Assembly: GCF_000009905.1 (NCBI RefSeq)
Contig: NC_006177.1
Span: forward strand, 2,046,001 to 2,110,000
Reading direction: 5' to 3'
Length of the DNA stretch: 64,000 nt
From: Symbiobacterium thermophilum IAM 14863
GTDB lineage: Bacteria; Bacillota; Sulfobacillia; Symbiobacteriales; Symbiobacteriaceae
Below the pieces are notes generated by a model. The model made no database searches. It was not told where the DNA came from and was given only the letters and a program-made list of their open reading frames with translations. The first letter of the stretch is position 1. Each line of letters opens with the position of its first letter. The position numbers and the translations under genes were made by a program. This document shows, piece by piece, positions 10,144 to 19,535 of the stretch.

Positions 10144-11360
10144 CGCCCGTTCACCTCCCCGCAGGGCCGGCCCGGCTCCGGGCCTTCCCGTCCGTCGTGT
10201 CCCCAGCCGCCGTGGGCGCTCCCGCGGTCGTCATCCATGTAGACCACCCTGCCCTCCACCATCGTCCAGGCCACCCGGGTGGTGAGCTCCAGCGGGTCGC
10301 CGTCCCAGAGCACCAGGTCGGCGTCTCTGCCGGGGGCGATGCTGCCGACCCGGTCCGCCACGCCCAGGATCTCCGCCGGGGTCAGGGTGACCGCCCGGAG
10401 CGCCTCCTCCGGCATCAGCCCCTCGCGCACGGCCAGGGCGGCGGCGACGTTCAGGTACAGTTGGTCCAGCTGGGGATGGCCGGTGACGATCGCGGTGGGC
10501 ACCCCGTGCCGGTGCAGCGCAAGCGGCAGGTGGAAGCCCACGTCCCGGGTTTCCTGCCGGCCCCGGGCGGCCAGGGACGGCCCCGCCGCCACCGCGGCCC
10601 CCGCCTCGGCGATGAGGTCGGCCACCAGGTGGCCCTCGGTCGCGCCCAGCAGCGTGATGCGGATGCGGAACTCCCGGCCGATCCGCAGGGCGGTGACGAT
10701 GTCATCCGCCCGGTGCGCCTCCACCAGCAGCGGCAGCTCGCCCCGCAGGACGGGCAGCAGCGCCTCGCAGCGCAGGTCCCGCTCCTTCCCGGGGTCGTAC
10801 TCCTGGGCCTTCACCAAGGCCTCCCGCAGGACGGCGGCGACGCCCATGCGGGTCGCCGGCATCCGCTTCTCCCCGCCGTAGGCGGCCTTCGGCCGCTCGC
10901 CCAGGCCGGCCGCCACGCCGGTGGGGTGGCGGAGGACCAGGTCGTCGGCTGCGACCGCCCTGCGCAGCTTGATCGCCAGCGCCTGCCCCGCCAGGACGTT
11001 GCTGCCGCCGGGCACCACGTGCACCGTCGTGACGCCGCCGGTGTGGGCTTCGGCGATGCCCCGGTCGAAGGGGTAGAGGCCATCCAGGGCGCGCACGTGG
11101 GCCGTGTTGGGATCGGTGGACTCGTCGGCATCGCTGCCCGCCCAGCCGAGCCCCTCGTTGATCAGCCCCAGACGGCTGAAGCCGTCCACCAGCCCGGGGG
11201 TGAGCGTCCGCCCCCCGGCATCGATCATCTCTGTTCCCTCCGGTACGTCGACCCGTTCCCCGACCGCCGCGATCCGGCCGGCGTCGTCCACCAGCACGGC
11301 CCCGGACGGGATCACGCCGGCGGAGACGGTCAGGATCCGTGCGTTGACAACGGCGAGCAC
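10140..11360 (-). CDS. Amidohydrolase paralogue lacking the metal-binding residues (probable pseudoenzyme)
   Basis: A 406-residue protein clearly homologous over its whole length to the downstream gene, with shared blocks such as PATRMGVAAVLRE, AHRADDI and LTPAEILGVADRVGS. The metal ligands are replaced: HTH becomes FSR at 61-63, HAHRADD becomes EAHRADD, EHCTEG becomes GATEG and TDHP becomes TGHP. It is therefore unlikely to hydrolyse a substrate and may be a structural or regulatory partner. I chose the GTG at 11360 because GAGAGGAGG lies just upstream and homology starts there; a longer frame to 11636 has no similarity. It has an extra Asp/Gly-rich C-terminal tail. Confidence 0.8.
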   Translation of the reverse strand: MLAVVNARILTVSAGVIPSGAVLVDDAGRIAAVGERVDVPEGTEMIDAGGRTLTPGLVDGFSRLGLINEGLGWAGSDADESTDPNTAHVRALDGLYPFDRGIAEAHTGGVTTVHVVPGGSNVLAGQALAIKLRRAVAADDLVLRHPTGVAAGLGERPKAAYGGEKRMPATRMGVAAVLREALVKAQEYDPGKERDLRCEALLPVLRGELPLLVEAHRADDIVTALRIGREFRIRITLLGATEGHLVADLIAEAGAAVAAGPSLAARGRQETRDVGFHLPLALHRHGVPTAIVTGHPQLDQLYLNVAAALAVREGLMPEEALRAVTLTPAEILGVADRVGSIAPGRDADLVLWDGDPLELTTRVAWTMVEGRVVYMDDDRGSAHGGWGHDGREGPEPGRPCGEVNGR

Positions 11361-11590
11361 CGCGCTCCTCCTCTCGCTGTGGCCTGTGCTCCAATGATTC
11401 TTCGTGCGGTTAACCATCCCTCCAGGGGCCGTAGACCTGCGCCCTCGGGCGGACGCCCTGCCCAGGCGCAGCGGCAGGGCAGACCCCCGGCGGAAAGCCC
11501 GCAGCCATAACAGGTTGCGGGCGCGCCTCGACAGAAAAAGGGGCAGGAATCCGAACTGCCTGTCAGCGCGACGGAAGGGGGAAGCCCGCC
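11361..11590. other. Divergent intergenic region
   Basis: About 230 bases between the leftward amidohydrolase operon and the rightward AraC-type regulator, so it should contain both promoters. I see no clear promoter hexamers. A self-regulated AraC-type site would be expected here, but I could not identify direct repeats that prove one. Confidence 0.35.
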
Positions 11591-12763
11591 GTGTTCCGGG
11601 TCGAAGGAGAGCTCTGCGGCCACTGTCCCGGCGCAACCGTCTACCAGGTGGGGGCGTTCCCGGGGCCCCGCATCGAGGGGCAGCCCGTGGCCATGGACAC
11701 CCTGGAAGGGCCTGGCCGGTTCACGCTGGACCTGCCCGACGGCGGCTGGTACCTGCACGCGGTGGGCGGCATCCCGGACGACCGGGGGACGCTGAACGGG
11801 CTGGGCTGGGGCAGCCACGGGGGGATCTACGGCTTCGGCCGCCCGGTTGCGCCCGGGGAGCCGGTCCGCATCCACGTGAGCCCTCTCTGGCGGGACCTGA
11901 CCCACCTCCCCCTGATCCGGGGCGCCATGCTCTCCGACGACCAGTGGCACGCCCTCCACCGGGCGATGGCCCGGCTACACGAGGACCTCAGCTGCAACAT
12001 CGAAGGCGACCTGGAGCGGGCGGCGTCGCTCACCCGCACCCGGCTGAGCGCCCTCTTCCGGCGGGGCGTGGGGGTGACCATGGAGGAGTACCGCACCCGG
12101 GTCCGGCTGGAGGCGGCCAAGGCGCTGCTGGTCCTCTCCGACGCGCCGGTCCGCGACGTGGCACTGGAGGTGGGTTACAGCGCCCCGGCGCAGCTGCGCC
12201 GCATGTTCCTGCGGTACCTGGGCGTCACGCCCGGGGAGTTCCGCCGCCTGGCGCAGGCCGTGTCGGAGTCCGGGCCTGCGCAGCCCCCGGCGGCCGGTTC
12301 CGCGCGCCGGTATGGCCTGGCCGGGGCCCTGTCCCGCTGGCTCGGCCCGCCCCGGACCGGGACCGTGCGGGGCGAGGTGCTCTACCGGGGCGACCGGGAG
12401 GGAAGGGCGCTTTACATCGGCCTGTTCCCCGGCCCTCTGCCCGACACCTACCCCGCCGTCTGGACCGCCATCCCCGCCCCGGGGCCCTTCACCCTGCGGC
12501 GGGTCCCGGAGGGGCGCTACTACGTGCTGGCCGCGTACCTCGCCGCCCGCATGCGCTACCCGGGGGACCTCGGCTCGGGCTTCGCCTACGGCGGTTACGG
12601 CGATGTGGACACCAGCGGCGACCTCGCCCGCTGGAACCCCGTCCCGGTGACGGTGCGGCCGGGCGACGAGGTCGCTGGGCTGCGCATCGAGCTGGTGGAC
12701 GGGGAGATCATCCGCCGGTTCGGCGGCACCTGGCTGCGCGCCTTCCTGCCGGATGGAAGGTAA
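11591..12763 (+). CDS. AraC-family regulator with two copies of a beta-rich domain flanking the DNA-binding domain
   Basis: A 390-residue protein. Residues about 125-222 form the double helix-turn-helix AraC domain; the second half reads PVRDVALEVGYSAPAQLRRMFLRYLG. The N-terminal domain (about 1-105) and the C-terminal domain (about 262-385) resemble each other. Both have an FPGP turn, a GPG/APGPF-T-L strand, a G-W/Y-Y-L/V strand and a glycine-rich loop. This suggests a duplicated ligand- or carbohydrate-binding beta-sandwich around the DNA reader. The usual AraC layout is one sensor plus a C-terminal reader, so this order is odd. The GTG start at 11591 follows GGAAGGGGG. Target genes are unknown; the SRPBCC gene downstream or the divergent amidohydrolases are candidates. 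Confidence 0.8.
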   Translation: MFRVEGELCGHCPGATVYQVGAFPGPRIEGQPVAMDTLEGPGRFTLDLPDGGWYLHAVGGIPDDRGTLNGLGWGSHGGIYGFGRPVAPGEPVRIHVSPLWRDLTHLPLIRGAMLSDDQWHALHRAMARLHEDLSCNIEGDLERAASLTRTRLSALFRRGVGVTMEEYRTRVRLEAAKALLVLSDAPVRDVALEVGYSAPAQLRRMFLRYLGVTPGEFRRLAQAVSESGPAQPPAAGSARRYGLAGALSRWLGPPRTGTVRGEVLYRGDREGRALYIGLFPGPLPDTYPAVWTAIPAPGPFTLRRVPEGRYYVLAAYLAARMRYPGDLGSGFAYGGYGDVDTSGDLARWNPVPVTVRPGDEVAGLRIELVDGEIIRRFGGTWLRAFLPDGR

Positions 12764-12802
12764 TGGCAGTGCGTGGAGAACCTCCTGTCCGGGCCCGTGC
12801 CG

Positions 12803-12831
12803 TTAACATATGGATCAGTTGATCGTATAGG
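12803..12831 (+). promoter_or_regulatory. Promoter-like pair with a palindrome in the spacer
   Basis: TTAACA at 12803-12808, a 17-base spacer and TATAGG at 12826-12831. The spacer holds a 12-bp palindrome GATCAGTTGATC (12813-12824), a natural place for a repressor. The predicted transcript start (about 12838) would fall after the GGGAGGG ribosome binding site of the SRPBCC gene. The mRNA would then be nearly leaderless, or the match is fortuitous. Confidence 0.4.
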
Positions 12832-12842
12832 GAGGGACGGAC

Positions 12843-13340
12843 ATGGAGGCCGTGGAGACGCAGGTGCTGGTCAAGGCCCCGCAGGAGGTCGTCTGGTGGG
12901 CCTGGACCCGCGCGGAGCGCATCACCCAGTGGTTCGCCCCGGCGGCCACCATCGACCCGCGCCCGGGCGGGGCGTTCGAGCTGTTCTTCAATCCCGCGGA
13001 CCGCAGCCGGGACTGCACCGCGGGCTGCACCTTCACCGCAGTGGAGCCCATGACCCGGCTGGCGTTCACCTGGAAGGGCCCGGACCTGTTCGCCGCGGTG
13101 ATGAACCACCCCGACCGGCTGACCGCCGTCACGGTGACGATGGAGCCGGTCGAGGGGGGAACCCGGGTGACGGTAGTCCACGCCGGATGGGGCGAGGGCG
13201 ACGGCTGGGCGGAGGCGCGCCGCTGGCACGCCGCGGCGTGGCGGCAGGTCCTGGACAGCCTGAAGGGCGCGCTGGAATCCGGCCGGGGCGACCTGTGCTG
13301 CGCGCCGGACGAGGATCAGAACCAAGCGACGGTCGAATGA
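12843..13340 (+). CDS. SRPBCC (AHSA1-like) domain protein
   Basis: A 165-residue single-domain protein of the START/SRPBCC superfamily, which folds around hydrophobic ligands or assists chaperones. The diagnostic pattern is the N-terminal V-KAPQEVVWWAWT...I-QWFAP, then PGGAFEL, then LAFTWKG, and a C-terminal long helix (AEARRWHAAAWRQVLDSLKGAL). It is cytosolic with no signal peptide. The ATG has GGGAGGG 6 bases upstream. Such genes often sit beside an ArsR-type regulator; none is here, but the AraC-type gene is 79 bases upstream. The ligand is unknown. Confidence 0.85.
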   Translation: MEAVETQVLVKAPQEVVWWAWTRAERITQWFAPAATIDPRPGGAFELFFNPADRSRDCTAGCTFTAVEPMTRLAFTWKGPDLFAAVMNHPDRLTAVTVTMEPVEGGTRVTVVHAGWGEGDGWAEARRWHAAAWRQVLDSLKGALESGRGDLCCAPDEDQNQATVE

Positions 13341-13431
13341 GGATGCGCCGGCAGGAATCCCCCCTGCCGGCGCTGCGCGTCGAACCGGCCGGTGCGCGCC
13401 CCCGCGGTCTGGCGATGCGCCTGCCGTGCAC

Positions 13432-13437
13432 TATAAT
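13432..13437 (+). promoter_or_regulatory. -10 box TATAAT for the 2H phosphoesterase remnant
   Basis: A perfect TATAAT in an otherwise GC-rich stretch, 41 bases before the ATG at 13479 and well placed ahead of its AAAGGAGGG ribosome binding site. The hexamer 17 bases upstream (CTGGCG) is a poor -35, so activation by another factor is possible. Confidence 0.5.
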
Positions 13438-13478
13438 ATCGCAATGGTGCTGTTCCAGAACAAAGGAGGGCGCCTGCG

Positions 13479-14004
13479 ATGGACTTCACACACCCCACGT
13501 ACGTCATCCTGCCCATCAAGCCGCCCGTCGCCGACCAGGTGCTGCGGATCCGGGAGCGGTACGGCCACCCCTCCCCCAACCCGGTGGAGGTGACCGTGGC
13601 GGGATCGAGCGGGGTGGACGTCCTGGAACCCGACCAGGATCCCGCCGCGGTGGTGCAGGCGCTGGAGCGGATCGCCGCGTCCACGCCGCCGTTTCAGACC
13701 GAGTTCGGCGAGGTGCGGCGCTTCCCGGGCACCCACATCTACTGGCTTTCCCTGAAGGACGAGGCGCCGTTCCGGGCGGCTGAAGAACTCCGGCATTCGC
13801 TTCCGGCCCAGCCCCTTCCCCTACCAGCCCCACTGCACGCTGCAGGTGCGGGAGCGCTCCGAGGAGGAGGCGGCGGAGCTCCTCCGCCTGCGAGTTCCGG
13901 GCACGGTGGTCTTCGACGAGATCGCCCTGGCGGCGGAGGTGGTGCGGGAGAACCGGCCGGTGGAGGCCCGCATCCTGTGGACGGCCAGGCTCACCGGCGC
14001 ATGA
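13479..14004 (+). pseudogene. 2'-5' RNA ligase-like (2H phosphoesterase) protein, frameshifted
   Basis: The gene starts at an ATG with AAAGGAGGG upstream and reads as a 2H-type protein (THPTYVILPIKPPV...) up to about 13785. After that the frame turns to low-complexity sequence. The +1 frame carries the logical continuation: FPYQPHCTLQVRERSEEEAAELL, through to a stop at 14002-14004. PHCTL matches the second H-x-T motif of the 2H family. The first motif region reads THIYW, which is atypical. One extra base, or a two-base loss, near 13785-13795 explains the break. It is either a real pseudogene or a sequencing error. Confidence 0.65.
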
Positions 14005-14021
14005 GCCCGCAGGGACACGCA

Positions 14022-14056
14022 AGCCAGGCGGACCCGCCACGGGGATCCGCCTGGCT
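14022..14056. terminator. Hairpin between convergent genes
   Basis: An 11-bp perfect stem (AGCCAGGCGGA at 14022-14032 with TCCGCCTGGCT at 14046-14056) lies between the 2H remnant and the 3' end of glyA. There is no U-tract on either side, so its use as a bidirectional terminator is inferred from position and stability. Confidence 0.5.
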
Positions 14057-14108
14057 GCATCCGTGTGCGTGCGGATGATCGCCCGCCGGTGCCAGCTGCT
14101 CCTGGCCG

Positions 14109-15347
14109 CTAGTCGGCGTAGAGCGGGAACCGGGCCGTGAGCTCGTGCACCTCCGCCCGGATCCGGTCCAGCTCCGCCTCGTCGTTCCGGTGGGTGATGG
14201 CCCGGTCGATGAGGTCGGCGATCTGGACCATCTCGGCCTCCTTCATCCCCCGGGTGGTCATGGCCGGGGTGCCGATGCGGATGCCGCTGGTCACCATCGG
14301 CTTCTCGGGGTCGTTGGGGATGGCGTTCTTGTTGACCGTGATCGAGACCCTGTCCAGCAGGTGCTCCGCGTCCCGGCCGGTGATGCCCTTGGGCCGCAGG
14401 TCCACCAGCATCAGGTGGTTGTCGGTGCCGCCGGTGACCAGCCGGTAGCCCCGCTCCAGCAGCGCCTGGGCCAGGGCCTTGGCGTTCTTCACCACCTGGC
14501 CGCAGTATGCCCTGTAGTCCGGGTCGGAGAGCTGCTTGAAGGCCACCGCCTTGGCGGCGATGATGTGCATCAGGGGGCCGCCCTGCATGCCCGGGAAGAC
14601 CGCCTTGTCGATCTCCTTGGCGAACTCCTTCTTGCAGAGGATCGCCCCGCCCCGCGGCCCGCGCAGCGTCTTGTGGGTGGTGGTGGTGACCACGTGCGCG
14701 TGCTCCACCGGGTTCGGGTAGTAGCCCGTGGCCGCCAGGCCGGCGAAGTGGGCCATGTCCACCATCAGGATGGCGCCCACCTCTTCGGCGATCTCCCGGA
14801 ACCGCTTGAAGTCCAGGACCCGCGGGTAGGCCGAGTAGCCGGCGACGATGAGCTTGGGCCGGTGCTGCCGGGCCAGCTCCGCCACCTGGTCCATGTTGAT
14901 CCGCTCGGTCTCCGGGTCCAGGCCGTAGGGCACGAAGTTGTAAGTCCTGCCGCTGAAGTTGACCGGCGAGCCGTGGGTCAGGTGGCCGCCCTGGGCCAGG
15001 TTCATGCCCAGCACCGTATCGCCGGGCTGGAGGAAGGCGAAGTAGACCGCCGTGTTGGCGTTGGCCCCCGAGTGCGGCTGGACGTTGACGTGCTCCGCGC
15101 CGAAGGCCGCCTTCAGCCGCTCCCGGGCGATGTTCTCCACGATGTCCACGTACTCGCAGCCGCCGTAGTACCGCCGGCCGGGATAGCCCTCGGCGTACTT
15201 GTTGGTGAGCACCGTGCCCGCCGCCTCGAGGACCGCCTTGGGCACGAAGTTCTCCGAGGCGATCAGCTCAATGTTGCGCTGCTGCCGCTCGACCTCCTGC
15301 TGAATGGCCGCGAAGACCTCGGGATCATACCGCTTCAGTGCATCCAT
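14109..15347 (-). CDS. glyA: Serine hydroxymethyltransferase
   Basis: GlyA interconverts serine and glycine, moving the one-carbon unit to or from tetrahydrofolate in the cytosol with pyridoxal phosphate. The 412-residue length is normal. The PLP lysine is K226 in [14 protein letters not shown]. The folate/PLP signatures [23 protein letters not shown] and VDMAHFAGL are all present. It lies 19 bases downstream of lipM in the same direction and next to the glycine cleavage genes, which make the methylene-THF it uses. The two systems together interconvert glycine, serine and C1 units. Confidence 0.97.
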   Translation of the reverse strand: MDALKRYDPEVFAAIQQEVERQQRNIELIASENFVPKAVLEAAGTVLTNKYAEGYPGRRYYGGCEYVDIVENIARERLKAAFGAEHVNVQPHSGANANTAVYFAFLQPGDTVLGMNLAQGGHLTHGSPVNFSGRTYNFVPYGLDPETERINMDQVAELARQHRPKLIVAGYSAYPRVLDFKRFREIAEEVGAILMVDMAHFAGLAATGYYPNPVEHAHVVTTTTHKTLRGPRGGAILCKKEFAKEIDKAVFPGMQGGPLMHIIAAKAVAFKQLSDPDYRAYCGQVVKNAKALAQALLERGYRLVTGGTDNHLMLVDLRPKGITGRDAEHLLDRVSITVNKNAIPNDPEKPMVTSGIRIGTPAMTTRGMKEAEMVQIADLIDRAITHRNDEAELDRIRAEVHELTARFPLYAD

Positions 15348-15366
15348 GGAGTGAGCCGCCCCCTGC

Positions 15367-16200
15367 TTATTTTCTCATGTTCCAATTATCACACCCGTAC
15401 TTGGCCTCGACAAGCGTCTGCGCCTCTTTTTCCTCCCTCTCCGTGAGCTGGCCCGGGGTCAACGTGAGCCCCAGCGCCCGGGCGAAGCCTGCGGCGAAGG
15501 CGTCCCGGGCCTCCGCCCAGCTCACGGGCCGGCCCAGCGCCTCGGCCAGGGTGGTGGACTTGGCGCGAAAGCGCGCCATCAGCCGCTCCGCCGGGATCCC
15601 CTCCGGCAGCCGCATCAGCCGGAAGAGCAGGGGCACGTCGATATCCAGCAGGATCGACCCGTGCTGCAGGATCACCCCGTCCCTCCGCGTCTGGGCTGAG
15701 CCCGCGACCTTGCGGCCGCCGACCTGCAGCTCGTAGGCCGAGGCCGTGTCGAAGCACGCCGTGTGGAACCCGTCGGGATCCGCGCGGCGCGGATCCCGGT
15801 CACCGCCGGAGAGCGCGGCCGGCACGCCCAGCTCCGCCATCCCGGCCAGGAGCCCCCGGGAGATCTCCCGGTAGGTCTCGATCACCCCGCCGGGCAGGAG
15901 CTCCTCCCGGATCACCACGCTGTACGTGAGCTCCATGTGGTGGAAGATCAGCCGGCCGCCGGTGGGCCGCCGCACGTAGCCGTAGCCGCCGGCCCGCACC
16001 GCGTCCAGGTCGACCTCGCCCAGCATCGACTGGAAGTAGCCGATGGACACCGCCGGAGGGTTCCACCCGTAGAAGCGCAGGGTGGGCGGCACCTCCCCCC
16101 GCCCGTGGGCCATGGCGATCGCCTCATCGATGGCCATGTTCTCCGGCCCCGGGCGGTGCCCGGTGTCCAGCAGCCGCCAGTTCGTCTCCATCAGCGCCAT
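15367..16200 (-). CDS. lipM: Octanoyltransferase LipM (lipoyl assembly)
   Basis: A 277-residue BPL/LplA-fold acyltransferase. LipM moves octanoate from acyl carrier protein to a lysine of GcvH, the first step of lipoyl assembly in Firmicutes. The catalytic Cys is C149 in [13 protein letters not shown], and the conserved Lys is in [10 protein letters not shown]. The [12 protein letters not shown] acyl-binding loop and VILQHGSIL are also typical. LplA ligases lack this Cys, which favours LipM. It lies just after the glycine cleavage operon, whose GcvH is its expected substrate. A terminator at 16227-16263 separates it from gcvPB, so it may have its own promoter or rely on read-through. Confidence 0.88.
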   Translation of the reverse strand: MALMETNWRLLDTGHRPGPENMAIDEAIAMAHGRGEVPPTLRFYGWNPPAVSIGYFQSMLGEVDLDAVRAGGYGYVRRPTGGRLIFHHMELTYSVVIREELLPGGVIETYREISRGLLAGMAELGVPAALSGGDRDPRRADPDGFHTACFDTASAYELQVGGRKVAGSAQTRRDGVILQHGSILLDIDVPLLFRLMRLPEGIPAERLMARFRAKSTTLAEALGRPVSWAEARDAFAAGFARALGLTLTPGQLTEREEKEAQTLVEAKYGCDNWNMRK

Positions 16201-16226
16201 CGGTCACCGTCATCCCTCTCGTCGTG

Positions 16227-16263
16227 AAAACGGGTGGGGCGTGCCCTGCGGCACCCCCACCCG
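16227..16263 (-). terminator. Intrinsic terminator of the gcv operon
   Basis: A 14-pair stem with one bulge (CGGGTGGGG.GTGCC at 16250-16263 on the minus strand with 16231-16245), a 4-base loop, then TTTTC on the minus strand. It starts 7 bases past the gcvPB stop. Confidence 0.8.
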
Positions 16264-16269
16264 CTTGCG

Positions 16270-17730
16270 TCAGCTCGGGTTCGCCCGGTAGCGCAGGTTC
16301 GGCCGCCTGGCCGCCAGCGCCTCGTCCAGCCGCCCCACGGGCGTCTTGTGGGGGGCAGACTTGACGTACTCGGGGTTGGACCGGGCCTCGTCGTGGATAC
16401 GGATCATCGCCTCGATGAACCGGTCCAGCGTGGCCTTGTCCTCCGTCTCCGTCGGCTCGATCATCAAGGCCTCCTCCACGATCAGCGGGAAGTAGATCGT
16501 GGGCGGATGGACCCCCTCGTCCAGCAGCCGCTTGGCCACGTCCAGCGTCCTGACGCCGGTCTCCTGCTTCAGGGTGCGGGCCGACAGCACGCACTCGTGC
16601 ATGCAGTACCGGTCGACGTAGGGCTCGTAGTAAGGCTTCAGGCGGGCCAGGACGTAGTTGGCGTTGAGCACCGCGTGCTCGGAGACCTCCTTCAGCGCCG
16701 GCCCGTGGGCCAGGACATACGCGTAGGCCCGCACGATGACGCCGAAGTTGCCCCAGAAGCCGTGGATCTTCCCGATGGACTGCGGCCGGTCCCAGTCCAG
16801 CGCGTACCGGTCGCCCTGCTTCTCCACCACCGGCACCGGCAGGAACGGCACCAGGTGGGACTTGACGCCCACCGGGCCGCTGCCGGGCCCGCCGCCGCCG
16901 TGGGGCGTGGAGAAGGTCTTGTGCAGGTTCAGGTGGACGACGTCAAACCCCATGTCGCCCGGGCGGGCGTAGCCCATGATGGCGTTGAGGTTGGCGCCGT
17001 CGTAGTAGCAGAGCCCGCCCGCCTGGTGGACGATCTCCGTGATCTCCCGGACGTGGGGATCGAAGAGCCCGAGGGTGGACGGGTTGGTCATCATCAGGGC
17101 GGCGGTCTTGGGGCCGACGATCTGCCGCAGGGCGTCCACGTCGATGGAGCCGTCGGGCCGGGACTTCACCGGAACCACCCGGTAACCCGCCATGGCGGCG
17201 GTGGCCGGGTTGGTACCGTGGGCCGAGTCGGGCACGATGACCTCGTTCCGCTCGGTGTCCCCCCGGGACTCATGGTACGCCCGGATCAGCAGGATGCCCG
17301 TCAGCTCGCCGTGCGCGCCCGCGGCCGGCTGGAAGGTCATCCGGTCCATGCCGGTGACCTCGCAGAGCCAGCCCTCCAGGGTGTGCAGCAGCTGCAGGTT
17401 GCCCTGCACGGTCTCCTCCGGCTGCAGCGGGTGGGTCAGGGCGAACCCCGGGATGCGGGCCGCCTCCTCGTTGACCTTGGGGTTGTACTTCATCGTGCAG
17501 GAGCCCAGCGGGTAGAAGTCCACGTCCACGCCGTGGTTCAGCCTGCTCAGCTGCGTGAAGTGGCGGACGACCTCGACCTCGGAGAGCTCCGGCAGCGCCG
17601 CGGGCGTCTGGCGGATGAGGTCGGCCGGGATCGCCTCGCTCAGCTCCACCGTCGGCACGTCCGGCGCGGGGAAGGTGACCGCCCGCTTGCCGGGGGTCGA
17701 CTTCTCGAAGAGCAGCGGTACGAGCGCCAT
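16270..17730 (-). CDS. gcvPB: Glycine dehydrogenase (decarboxylating) subunit 2
   Basis: One half of the P-protein of the glycine cleavage system, which decarboxylates glycine and passes the aminomethyl group to the lipoyl arm of GcvH. The 486-residue length fits. The PLP lysine is K271 in [21 protein letters not shown]. The two-subunit P-protein is the usual Firmicute form. The start follows the gcvPA stop by one base, indicating translational coupling; the complex is an alpha2beta2 heterotetramer in the family. Confidence 0.96.
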   Translation of the reverse strand: MALVPLLFEKSTPGKRAVTFPAPDVPTVELSEAIPADLIRQTPAALPELSEVEVVRHFTQLSRLNHGVDVDFYPLGSCTMKYNPKVNEEAARIPGFALTHPLQPEETVQGNLQLLHTLEGWLCEVTGMDRMTFQPAAGAHGELTGILLIRAYHESRGDTERNEVIVPDSAHGTNPATAAMAGYRVVPVKSRPDGSIDVDALRQIVGPKTAALMMTNPSTLGLFDPHVREITEIVHQAGGLCYYDGANLNAIMGYARPGDMGFDVVHLNLHKTFSTPHGGGGPGSGPVGVKSHLVPFLPVPVVEKQGDRYALDWDRPQSIGKIHGFWGNFGVIVRAYAYVLAHGPALKEVSEHAVLNANYVLARLKPYYEPYVDRYCMHECVLSARTLKQETGVRTLDVAKRLLDEGVHPPTIYFPLIVEEALMIEPTETEDKATLDRFIEAMIRIHDEARSNPEYVKSAPHKTPVGRLDEALAARRPNLRYRANPS

Positions 17731-17731
17731 C

Positions 17732-19108
17732 CTACTTCACCTCCCCGAGCGCGGCCACGAGCCGGTCGATCTCCGCCCGCGTCCGCTTTTCGGTGACCGC
17801 GAAGCTCAGCGCGGCCGCCGGGCCGCCGGCGGAACCGGCCGCGCCGCCCAGCAGCTCCGGATAGTCCGCGCCCACGTCCAGGCCGCCCAGGATCTTCCGA
17901 TCCACCAGGCGACGGCTGACCTCCGCCGCGGCCGCGGGGGCCAGCACGGTGAACTCCTTAAAGAAGGGCGCGTCGCCGGCCAGCCGCCAACCGGGCAGCC
18001 TGGCGATCTGTTGCGCCGCGTAGTGCGCCTTCTGCAGCGAGAGGTTGGCGACCTCCCGGAGGCCCTCCTTGCCCACCAGGGCCAGGTAGACGGTGGCCGC
18101 GAGGGCGATCAGGGCCTGGTTGGTGCAGATGTTGGACGTGGCCTTCTCACGCCGGATGTGCTGCTCACGGGCCTGCATGGTCAGCACGAAGCCCCGCTGG
18201 CCGCGGTTGTCCACCGTGGCGCCGGCGATGCGGCCGGGCATGCGGCGGGCGAACCGGTCGCGGGTGGCCAGAACGCCCAGGTACGGGCCGCCGTAGGAGA
18301 GGGGCACGCCGAGCCCCTGGCCCTCCGCCACGACGATGTCTGCGCCGTAGCTGCCCGGGGCCTCCAGGAGGCCCAGGGAGATGGGGTCGACGGCTACGAC
18401 GAAGAGCCCGTTCTTCGCGTGCACCAGCGCCTCGATCTCCCGCACCTTCTCCAGGTAGCCCAGGTAGTTGGGCGTCTGGAGCAGGAGGCCGCCGACCTCC
18501 TCGGTCATCAGGGCCTCGAGCCGGTTCAGGTCCAGCGTCACGCCATCCAGCGGCACCTCGATGAGCTCGACGCCGATGCCGTGCATGTAGGTCTGCACGA
18601 CCCGGCGGTACAGCGGGCTCACGGACCGTGCGACCAGGAGCTTGGACCGGCCGGTCTGGTTCACCACCATGCCCGCGGCCTCGGCCAGGGCCGAGGCGCC
18701 GTCGTACATGGAGGCGTTGGACAGGTCCATGCCCGTCAGCTCGCACATCAGCGACTGGTACTCGTAGATGGCCTGCAGTACGCCCTGAGAGATCTCAGGC
18801 TGATACGGAGTATACGCGGTGAGGAACTCCCCCCGGCGAATCACCGCGTCCACCGCGGCGGGCACGTAGTGGTCGTACGCGCCGCCGCCCAGGAAGCAGG
18901 CATACTCCCCCGTGTGCGCGTTCTGCGCAGCCAGCTCCCTGAGGTGCGCGAGCAGCTCCATCTCGGTGAGCGCCGGGGGCAGGTTGAGCGGCCGGTTCAG
19001 GCGTACCTCCGCCGGGATGTTGGCAGCAAAGAGCTCCTCGGTGGAACTGACGCCGATCTCCCGCAGCATGGCCGCCTTGTCGGCCTGCGTAATCGGGACG
19101 TATCGCAT
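17732..19108 (-). CDS. gcvPA: Glycine dehydrogenase (decarboxylating) subunit 1
   Basis: The partner of GcvPB, 458 residues. It starts [20 protein letters not shown] and contains [37 protein letters not shown] and [16 protein letters not shown], all hallmarks of the alpha subunit, which has the PLP fold without the catalytic lysine. Its start is directly adjacent to the gcvH stop. The C-terminal part is less conserved. Confidence 0.96.
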   Translation of the reverse strand: MRYVPITQADKAAMLREIGVSSTEELFAANIPAEVRLNRPLNLPPALTEMELLAHLRELAAQNAHTGEYACFLGGGAYDHYVPAAVDAVIRRGEFLTAYTPYQPEISQGVLQAIYEYQSLMCELTGMDLSNASMYDGASALAEAAGMVVNQTGRSKLLVARSVSPLYRRVVQTYMHGIGVELIEVPLDGVTLDLNRLEALMTEEVGGLLLQTPNYLGYLEKVREIEALVHAKNGLFVVAVDPISLGLLEAPGSYGADIVVAEGQGLGVPLSYGGPYLGVLATRDRFARRMPGRIAGATVDNRGQRGFVLTMQAREQHIRREKATSNICTNQALIALAATVYLALVGKEGLREVANLSLQKAHYAAQQIARLPGWRLAGDAPFFKEFTVLAPAAAAEVSRRLVDRKILGGLDVGADYPELLGGAAGSAGGPAAALSFAVTEKRTRAEIDRLVAALGEVK

Positions 19109-19495
19109 TTAGCCCTCCTTGGTAAACGCGTCGTAAGCCGCCGCATCCAGCAGGTTGTCCAGTTCGGCCGGGTTCGAGAGCTCCAGCTTCAGAATCCAGC
19201 CCTCGCCGTAGGGGTCCTGGTTGATCAGCTCCGGCGAGCTCTCCAGCTTCGTGTTGACCTCCACCACCTTGCCGGAGGCCGGGCAGTACAGGTCCGAAAC
19301 GGTCTTGACCGACTCCACCACGCCGAACTGCTCGTTCTGCTTCAGTTCACGCCCCACCTCAGGCAGCTCGACGAAGACCACGTCGCCCAACTGATCCTGG
19401 GCGAACCAGGTGATGCCCACGATGCCGATGTTGCCTTCGACCCTGATCCACTCGTGCTCCTTCGAGTACTTGAGATCCGCCGGTACGTTCGCCAT
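19109..19495 (-). CDS. gcvH: Glycine cleavage system H protein
   Basis: GcvH is the lipoyl-carrying shuttle of the glycine cleavage system and in Firmicutes also the hub of lipoyl assembly. It is 128 residues. The lipoyl lysine is K64 in ESVKTVSDLY, within the conserved hairpin. It begins MANVPADLKYSKEHEWI. It lies between gcvT and gcvPA with small gaps, consistent with an operon gcvT-gcvH-gcvPA-gcvPB. LipM encoded nearby would octanoylate K64. Confidence 0.97.
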   Translation of the reverse strand: MANVPADLKYSKEHEWIRVEGNIGIVGITWFAQDQLGDVVFVELPEVGRELKQNEQFGVVESVKTVSDLYCPASGKVVEVNTKLESSPELINQDPYGEGWILKLELSNPAELDNLLDAAAYDAFTKEG

Positions 19496-19535
19496 GTTCC
19501 GCGTCCTCCCTGTGCGTAATTCTCAACCGTGCCGG

